This document shows, piece by piece, positions 56,150-64,000 of a DNA stretch of 64,000 nt. Both the position numbers and the translations under genes were made by a program. How positions within the stretch are numbered: position 1 is the stretch's first letter; each line of letters begins with the position of its first letter. Origin of the DNA: Holacanthus passer. Its lineage: Eukaryota; Chordata; Actinopteri; Pomacanthidae. The notes under the pieces are model-generated. The model was not told the DNA's origin. It ran no database searches and saw only the letters and a program-made list of their open reading frames with translations. Where the stretch lies: the NCBI GenBank assembly GCA_025331565.1, contig JAFREQ010000047.1, positions 2,284,001-2,348,000 on the forward strand, written 5' to 3'.

Positions 56150-58870
56150 AAGGAATGTGTTCCTGGGAGAGTTGCCCTCCGGTCACAGCGCTTCCAAATG
56201 AAGACGCTTTTAATCTGAAATACTCCTGACACTTGCGGAAAAGTGCGCCTATAATGCTGGAAGTGAAAGATGAGGCATGACTGTTCTATTTGAAGTCACC
56301 CATTTGATCGTTTTGCCATCGAGGTCTTTTTGAGCGAACGGAAGGTGCGGCGACAGATGAATTATGGGCCTGTGTGTTTGTCTTTTTTTTCTCGCCCAAG
56401 TTGCGTCTTGATTTGTTATTTTCTGAAATGGTTGTGTTTTATCTCCTCCAATTAGTGTAATAAATTGAAGTAGCGGAGAGAAAGTGCGTGTGAACAAATG
56501 TACCGGCAAAATGATTACGTTGCTTGTTTCCAAAACCGGACGTCCTGCAATCCATCTTGTGTGATTTGTTAGTTGCTGTAGAACGCCGTTAAACCTGTTT
56601 TACTTTTATTCAACTGATTAAGATAATACGGTGATAATGAGGCTCACCTGGGTGGATGCTAGAGTCCGACCCCTCCTCCGAATCGCCATCAAGAAAAAAA
56701 AAAAAAAAATCGCCTGCGCGCTGAGGAAGCCGTCGCGTCTCAACAACACCCATTTTACGCTGAGCTAGTTCCCCTCTCTCTCTCTCTCTTTTTCTCCGAC
56801 TGACTATCATAGCCAATTTTACAGTAAATTACTTCCTAAACAAGCTCGATAGAGACAAGCCCAGCAGTCTGGCACCCGGCGCTCGCGTGTAAACATGATT
56901 ATATCGAGGAAGTGGCTTCACATTTCCGAGTGCACAGTGACAGCCAATTAGGGCCTGCGTTAGCGCGGCTAATTCTTCAAAATGCAGTACGGCGAGGAGC
57001 GACAGGCTGGGATGGAGGGAGGGCAGAGGAGGAGGAAGGGACTGATAGAAAGAGAGAGGAGCAATTAAAAGGGAAAACAGGAGAAACGCCACAGATTGTG
57101 TTGTAATTACTGTGTGTGAGACACCATATTAGTGCTGTTTATTTTGACTCAGACGCTAACAGCCGAGAGGGCTATATGTGCGTGCGAGCATGAAGACTGT
57201 GAAATTCAATTATACCTGCCATTAGAGTCTATTGGTTGTCTTTAGAGGGACGGGAGATAAAGAAAAGTGATTTCATTTTTCTGCTGACATGAGACGGAGC
57301 GGTTTGTGACACCACTCTGTCAACTGCGAGTGTGACCGCCACCAGAACGATCACACGCCATCCTCATCCATGTGACGCTCTCGAGTCAGGAAACGCACTG
57401 ATAATTGCTCGCAGGGACGGTCTCTCCGCTGCGTCGGCTCGCCATCAAACAGGCCACGAGGCCATCAGGATAATAATTGGAAGCACTCAATTAGTTTGTC
57501 CTCTCTCCTCCCCCCTTTTCGCTCTGTCTCCATAAACAAAAAGCGCATTACGCGTTGACCCCCCGGGAGCTGCTGGGGTAACAAAGCGGTGGCGGGTCTT
57601 TAATGAACTTGTCTTGCGCCAGCGGCTCGAAAAACGCTTCTCGTCTGATTCCCGATAATTAACTTAGTATCGAGGGGAGTGAGGTTTTTACAGCCGTTTT
57701 CACCACTCATTGAATTTAGCTGCTCCCGGTTGAGGCCCAGAGGACAGGACATGGCTCGTGCTGTTCAGGGTGATGCTTCCAGGGATCCACCCCCTCGCCC
57801 ATCTCTCATTGATGCCTGTTTGACCCAGCAGTCTTTCAATGAGTGATTTCCTCCAGGAGGGGTTTCACAAAATGGTAACCGGCATCCAATTTCCATCTTT
57901 TTCCATGTTTATTGATGATCCGGTACAAAGTGCAAGTCACAAATTGGGGCTGTAAATTGCCAAATTCCTGGGTGGGCCTTTCAGCGTGTAACACACAAAC
58001 AATACAGCTTATTTCCTTTAATACAGTGTCTAACATGCCAGGAGTGTTTAGCAGGTGGCAGCAGGTGGCCAGGGGAAGGGGGTGAGCGTCTTGTTAGTAT
58101 AAAATATACGCTCCCACCGACAGACCTGAGGCAAAATAGTCTGAGAATAAATCCAGGCGTGTTTTGTGTCGGAGTTTCAGGGACTTTTTAAGCTTCTTCA
58201 AACAGCTCGCGGTCACCGTCTTGAATTCACGGCCGCAGTCAGGAGTCGCAGGATTTACGATCGCAATCCTGAAAATGTAAGTCACGCTCGAAAAGTGATA
58301 TGTCGGATATTATTAAAACTGTAAAGCTACATGTCTATCTTCTGACTCGGGGTGTTTCTCTCCCTCCCGTCCTTTGTGTCTTCCCCCCATTCCCGGCGCA
58401 GCTGTTTTTAATCTTGTCGAGGCATGCTGCACTACACTTACCGTGTGTAATTCTCATAATTCCCATGTTAAACGGAACATAATCGCACCAGCACTGAAAG
58501 GCAATTCTGTTCGACCTCAGAAAATGAAAGGAAATGGGGGAAAAAAATGACCCTGCGCAGGTTATTGCTTTCCGTTGAGCGAGCGTCAACAACTCTTGAA
58601 TTTAATGCATTCCCGCAGCGGTGCGCGGCTCACCGGCCCTCAGGGGAAATAACAGCGTGTAGCCATTAGGGGATTATGGACGAGTAAAGGAAGAAAAGGT
58701 GTTGAGACGTATACACTGTAAGACCATATGAGCGGAGGATTGAGCCTGTGGGCCCCGAGGCCTTATCGATGTACAGGCGGACTCAGCTCATGATTTATCA
58801 AGTCTTAACGCGACTGGGCTGATTCACATTGTGGCCCCAAACCAAAATGTCCCATCACTACAGAGGAGCA
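56150..58870. promoter_or_regulatory. Candidate cluster of conserved non-coding regulatory elements
   Basis: Over about 2.7 kb the texture changes: few microsatellites, more CpGs, and many TAATTA/AATTA-type sites embedded in mixed unique sequence. Examples are cagccaattagggcctgcgt (56941), aattatgggcctgtgtgttt (56360), taatgaacttgtcttgcgcc (57602), cgataattaacttagtatcg (57653) and attaggggattatggacgag (58665). No open frame with protein similarity is present. These are features I associate with vertebrate developmental enhancers. The target could be cbln1 or a neighbouring gene outside the window; in mammals the next gene on one side is, as I recall, the zinc-finger gene ZNF423. Conservation was not tested. 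Confidence 0.4.
56774..56789. repeat. Short (CT)n tract
   Basis: Eight CT units inside the candidate regulatory block. Confidence 0.85.
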
Positions 58871-59148
58871 AATCATGAGTGGACACATTTTTTATTTTAT
58901 TTTTACGCAGGTTCAATAAATGTATAGTTTATGTCGGAGTGGAGTTCGACATGACTAAAGGCCCCGTGATAACAAAGAGAACACTCAGCCCTGTGTTTCA
59001 GTCTGCTGTATGATGGGATTGGATGATATAGTTCTCCTGTTGGTAAGTGAACATGACAGTGATCACATTGCTCTGGTCCCCAGGGCAAGGTTTGTTACTT
59101 AACATGCTGATGGGACACAAACAGATTTATAAAAATAAAAAAAAATCA

Positions 59149-59184
59149 CATAAACCTCTCATGAGAGGTCATGAGAGGTTTATG
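59149..59184. repeat. Perfect palindrome, 16-bp arms and 4-base loop
   Basis: cataaacctctcatga at 59149-59164 is exactly reverse-complemented at 59169-59184, with only gagg between. It could extrude as a cruciform or fold as an RNA hairpin. The stem is too short for a typical miRNA precursor. Confidence 0.92.
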
Positions 59185-59189
59185 CATCC

Positions 59190-61930
59190 TTGCAGCGACT
59201 CCTATTTGCCACAAGAACAGTGATCTCGCTCCAGCTGATGTGCAGTTTCACAGTGTGGGGATCATCAAGCCGCATCAATCAATGCATTAAATGACTGTAA
59301 TGATAAATTAATTTAAATTACCACCAAACTCAAAAGAGCTTTTTAGCCACTCATTGTTTTGGTTTTACGGCAACATCTTGACTGTTTCGGTTCACTCTCA
59401 TCATCTCATAAACATTGTTTTCGGTCACAGCTGTTGTCAGCAAAAAAATCCTCTGATAAACCCGACTGTACACTACCTGCCCTGCACCAAACGCCACACA
59501 GACAAAGTTAGTATTTCGCTGGTGCACATAGAGGAGCATTTAGCAGCTATAAAACTTGATGTTTCCCTCAGGAGTGGGTGGAGGCTGAAACACAGCTAAT
59601 ATTGGACTAGTGAATATTGGACTTATGTTCATTAGGCGGCCAGAAACACGCTCATGTTGCTCTGCATGTGCTGCATGAGTAAACACGCAACTGTTTGGTA
59701 ACATGTCTGTGTTCTGTTTCTCTAAATAGACAAAATGCAGTTGATACTGTTTGAATTAAATCTCCTGAGGTGGTGTCATGATTCTGGTAAAAAAAAAAGA
59801 AAAGTATACAAGCATGTGCTCTTTAATTAAAATATTTTTCTGTCGCAAAATGGGATATTAAAAAAAGGTTTATGCAATTATAAACAGCTGAAAGAGACTA
59901 TAGCATTATTCATACTGATAATATTACATTTAAACATATAACTGAATGCAACCATTTATGTGTGGAGCAGATACGTGAAAATGAAAACTGACCACTTTGC
60001 CAGTACTGAAGCTTGTTCCAACTGTGATACTAACTTCAAAAAAAAAAATGTACCCAGCCATTCTGTTCCAACCTCTTGTCCAAATCTGTCCCTGTTGTAC
60101 CTGGACTGTGCTTGTACCTGTGGTCACACACCCACAGGCATCTCTGTTTGCACTTGCAACACATTTCATGACATTGGAGCTTTGAGTGTCTTTTACCTGG
60201 ATTCACTTATTCACCAATGGATTTAATGAAAAGGGTCAAAATTCCTTATATTTTGTACATTTGTCCAAAGTGTGTGTGTGTGTGTTTTCATGCAAGAGAA
60301 GCTGGTTTCAGTTTCAGACATGCACAGGTATTACTATCATTATCACGTGAGTCTCTTTGTGCACATGCATGCGTGAACGTGAATGTGTTTATTTCCCATA
60401 CATCAGTATATAAGCCACCCCGTGAGCGTGCTTGCATATGAGCATCTGCAGTGAGATTTGTTTTTGAGCGCTTTTATAATTGGCAGAGATAAGCAATACT
60501 TAACATCTCCTAAATATTCACTCATGCCCGCCATTACAATAACATGCGGCATTAGAATATTAGGTTTACAGCCCAGTCGTTTGTCAAAGGGCTCTTTAGG
60601 GGCTGTAAAACTGTCTGAGTGTGGGGATTTGTCATCACCACAAAGGCCTGCTCCTTCCATTAGTCATAAAATATATAGAGAGGCAAATACAAGCTGTGAT
60701 GAAGACGCAGTAGCGAGACGGCAAGAGAGAAAATGTGCGTGTGTGGGAATTGGACAAGTCACAGGCAGCTCCACTGATGCTAAATTGTTCACTGAAGTTT
60801 TGTGGTTTCTTTATACGAACAGAGAGCGAGAGAGAGACTGAAGGGGGAATAAAAGGGGGGAGACAGAGAAGGAACTGAGCAGCATGAAGTATATACTGTA
60901 CATCGGCTCTATTTCAAGTCCTTCTGCATGAGTGTGTGTGCGTCCGCCCTTTGTTGAAAGCAGTAATTTCCCATTTTCAATATCCTGTTCTATTTCATTC
61001 CCTTCAATTGTATTCCCTTCAACTTCTTTGCACACATACACACACAGATAGACAGTGTTTCTATGAAGAAAGATGATGCCATTGAAGATGATGACAACTC
61101 CCATCTGACATTTACTAACCTTTTGAGCAGAGAGATGGGGATAGGAGAGGGAAAGAGAAAAGGAGGAGAGGGGATGGACAGATGAGAGGGAGGGGACGCA
61201 GTCAGGGTGGAGGAGGGGGGGAGGGGGTGTATGCATGGCATTCCTGTTTTCTATTCCTTTCACCATCGTATTGTGCTCAGCTCTCCACAAAAAGCCTTTG
61301 TTGCTGTCGGCACCCTTTTTCATTCTTAAAGTGTACAGATTTTTTTTTTTATGTTCACAATGCCCTCAATTTTTTCGCCATTATTTTTTCTATTTGGCAG
61401 ATGCGTCATTCTACAGCAATATGTGTGTGTATGTGTGTGTGCATCTGATGGTGTTTAGTCATAACTGATTAGTCATTATGGCTAATACCTCTGCACTTGG
61501 TTAAAGGGACACCGTTTTTTGGCTCCTAATCCCTTTGACAATCATGCCGAACATCACGCTCACCTTTACATGTGTACACTAAAAAATGTCAAAATATTTG
61601 GAAGAAATTTTATCCCGCTTGTGCCATGAGGGAAAGAAAAGATCCACGTCTCTTTATGTGTGTTTATATTTATTCCTATCTAATGTGTCTATGCAAGAAA
61701 AATGCGGCCGACGGTGACATTTTAAAGACAAGCAACCTTTTGCAGCCATGTACATGTTGACTGTCGTCTTACAGAAGCAAAGTTAAGTAGCATGGCTTTG
61801 TTCTTTCACCCAAAACTTAAGCAGGTATATTAACACATTAGGTTATTGACACAGTTTCCCTGTTTGATTCAGCTTTTGACCTGGCAATCCTTCCTTTTTC
61901 TTCATCCACATCCATTCATTCTATTCATCT
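59190..61930. other. Intergenic sequence, no gene seen
   Basis: Contains short TG tracts (60270-60285, 61420-61442) and a purine-rich patch (61130-61225). A stretch at 60500-60700 is free of simple repeats and might be conserved, but nothing codes. Frames of 127 and 170 codons here lack any domain. Confidence 0.4.
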
Positions 61931-61934
61931 GTTC

Positions 61935-62060
61935 TTAGTGATGGTTATTGAACCTCAGTACTTTTTTGGTACCAGCCAAAAGGCATCTGTATCACATAGT
62001 ATAGAAAACTGTCAAATACTGGTCAGGTTAGTAATCTTATAATCTTTGATCAATTTAATC
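61935..62060. repeat. Possible non-autonomous DNA transposon fragment
   Basis: tagtgatggttattgaacct followed by cagtacttttttggtaccag and gcatctgtatcacatagtat resembles a fish repeat I recall, but ends and class cannot be defined here. Confidence 0.3.
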
Positions 62061-62064
62061 TGAT

Positions 62065-64000
62065 TTAAGTTTTAGACTAATGTATTTGGTAATGTGATCA
62101 TGATCTCAAATTTGAGAACTTCTTTTGCCAAAACGGGAAAAAAAAGTTACCTTTGTGGTGTCAGTGTGAAACTCAGCTTTTATATCAGAATTTTCAAACA
62201 ATTACGATCCTGTTTTTATTCCCACTTTTCTCTCTGAAGTAGCAGATCAGAGTTAAGTCATGTGGACTGAAAAAAAATCCACATGTCTGCAGTCATGCTT
62301 GCTAAATAGCATTAAAGACAAAGTACAGCTGAGAGTTTTGCAGGTATTTGGTCATAAAACTATTGGCCAAACTGAAAAATCTAACTTGATGATGCTTTCA
62401 GATGAAGGATCACCACTGTTATTAGGATTCACTCTCACACCCTCTGAAAACCTTGAATGAGTGCAAAATTCATGGCAATCACATTCAACAGTTGCAAAGA
62501 ATTTTGAGATTTTGAGTCAGGACCTAAGCAGTGGACCACAACACTGGTGTGGCTAAATACATAACATTTAATTCTGATATGTCCTTTAATGCATCGCTCG
62601 ATTCAGCTGCAGATGTGTGAGTTCTCTTCCCCCTCCACTTGGAAGATAGACACCTCATTCTTTGATGATTCTCCCAGTGAGTTTAATCCTGAACATACTG
62701 TACATCATCCGTTCCTCTGTCTGAGCCAATAACGTAACAGCAAATACCATAAGCTTCCTATCAATTCCTCGTGTGCTGTAATGGCTCGTCCGAGTTAACA
62801 ACCATCACTGGGGATTCAAACATGAGCAAAGGGTCAATTGGAACAGAGCGAAGGTAAGAGGAGGGAGTGAGCGAAGACAGGATGGAGAGTAAAGGACAGC
62901 GGAGGGATGGGCCTGTGTACACAAGAGGGAAGATGATTAATATGATTTAGTGATGAATAATGATATGGTGCTGATATCTTGGGTTGTTAATAAATGAGCG
63001 GAGCATGCTGGAGAGCAGACAGCACATACTAATCAAAAGCTACTGTAGGTGACCCAGTCAGAAAAATACACACACGTTTTAGATGTCATAATTATAAAAA
63101 TAAAAATATTTCTTTCCTATAATTTATAGTTGCATTAATTTTAACAGCATATGACATATTATCACCATATAAACTTGTTAAAGCTAAAGCTAAAACAGTC
63201 GCCTATTTAAATTTGGTAATTGGTAAATTTGGTTTTGTGCTTCTGGCCGCACAATGAATGCAAGTCCAATATTTACTCTGCTTTTACGTCTGTTCTGGTC
63301 CACCATCCCCTGCTGTTTGGTCCTGGCAGTTTGTCAGGGCTTTCTCTCTGAAAACCACTGCCCAGTGCAGCTGGAAATGAATGTAATGAGGAAATGGGGG
63401 TTTGTGAGCAGGAAAAGCAAAACAATGAGCTAAAAGAGGATAAAAGGCTGCAAGTTGAAGAGAATAGCAGAATTGGTGGTAATTCTAACAAAGCGTCAAC
63501 TCTCACGTTACACAGTCATTTAATCTATTGCTGGTAAGATATTGATTAGAGACACACATTAGAAAGATTTGCTCGATTGATTTTATATAGAAGACAGTGT
63601 GGTTTCTTACAGGTGTTGATTTATCACTGTCTGTAGCTGGAGAATTGTATATGCACAAGACTGAAGGTGGTTTCTCCATTGCAACCCCACTTTGTGACGT
63701 ATGTTGTGGAAGTGCCTTTCACTGTAAACTCTGCTGACAGTGCTGCTTTAACTAAACTAAGGTAATGATCACATATCGCTTGCTTTTTATTTATTTAATG
63801 GAATAGCAATATTAAACAGTATCTTGTGTCACTAATTAAATCCAACGATTGTAAAGTGAAAGTGAAATGATTGCATTAGAGGATGTGATGTGCTGTAATT
63901 TTTCACTGACTGACAAAAGAGTAGAGGTCGACTCATGTTACTGAAAACTGGTTCATGCAATCGGAACCTGTATTCACATTAACATGCTATTTCTTTCGTA
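62065..64000. other. Downstream intergenic sequence, no gene seen
   Basis: AT-rich throughout with no ORF of interest, no RNA gene and no clear repeat. The purine-rich patch at 62850-62935 is low complexity. Confidence 0.45.

Noticed and set aside
55533..56186. 217-codon minus-strand open frame
   Set aside because: It runs through CA/TG repeats giving His-Thr and Cys-Val stretches. The rest shows no family motif.
59149..59184. Reading the palindrome as a miRNA precursor
   Set aside because: A 16-bp stem with a 4-base loop is much shorter than a Drosha/Dicer substrate and there is no extended pairing on either side.
60811..61323. 170-codon minus-strand open frame
   Set aside because: Mixed low-complexity composition (complement of a purine patch), no domain and no splice context.

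Overview
The window is vertebrate nuclear DNA, almost certainly from a teleost fish. It holds one recognisable protein-coding gene with spliced exons, AT-rich non-coding sequence full of (CA/TG)n, (GA/TC)n, GATA and AT microsatellites, and several degenerate repeats of kinds common in teleost genomes. Nothing looks bacterial or viral, and I see no operon, CRISPR array, tRNA or rRNA gene.

The gene is a cerebellin on the + strand, best matched to cerebellin-1 (cbln1). Three coding exons (18503-18760, 20002-20121, 37118-37315) join at two phase-0 introns with GT/AG boundaries and give a 191-residue secreted protein: signal peptide, short N-terminal segment with the paired cysteines used for oligomerisation, and a C1q domain. 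Upstream are a CpG-rich promoter/5' UTR zone (about 17820-18502) and a polypurine (GA)n tract of more than 600 bp. Intron 1 is 1.24 kb. Intron 2 is about 17 kb and carries an antisense hAT transposase relic, older interspersed repeats and a spaced inverted repeat next to (TG)n. The 3' UTR starts purine-rich, and the first AATAAA I noticed is about 1 kb past the stop.

Layout: 1-17.0 kb, upstream intergenic sequence with a coding-like repeat, two teleost interspersed repeats, a 5'-truncated LINE relic (13.9-15.3 kb, minus strand) and microsatellites; 17.0-38.3 kb, cbln1 with its promoter region; 38.3-64 kb, downstream intergenic sequence with a foldback element, a Tc1/mariner-like MITE, second copies of two repeat families seen earlier, and a 2.7 kb block (56.15-58.87 kb) whose texture (few simple repeats, TAATTA-type sites, local CpGs, no ORF) suggests conserved non-coding enhancers.

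I found no undescribed multi-gene system. The items most worth a second look are the coding-like repeat family with an internal ~215 bp module at both ends of the window, the long GA tract at the promoter, the large intron 2, the candidate conserved block, and two perfect hairpins (44968-45005 and 59149-59184). Family names for repeats rest on memory of teleost repeats and short translated motifs; no search was run.
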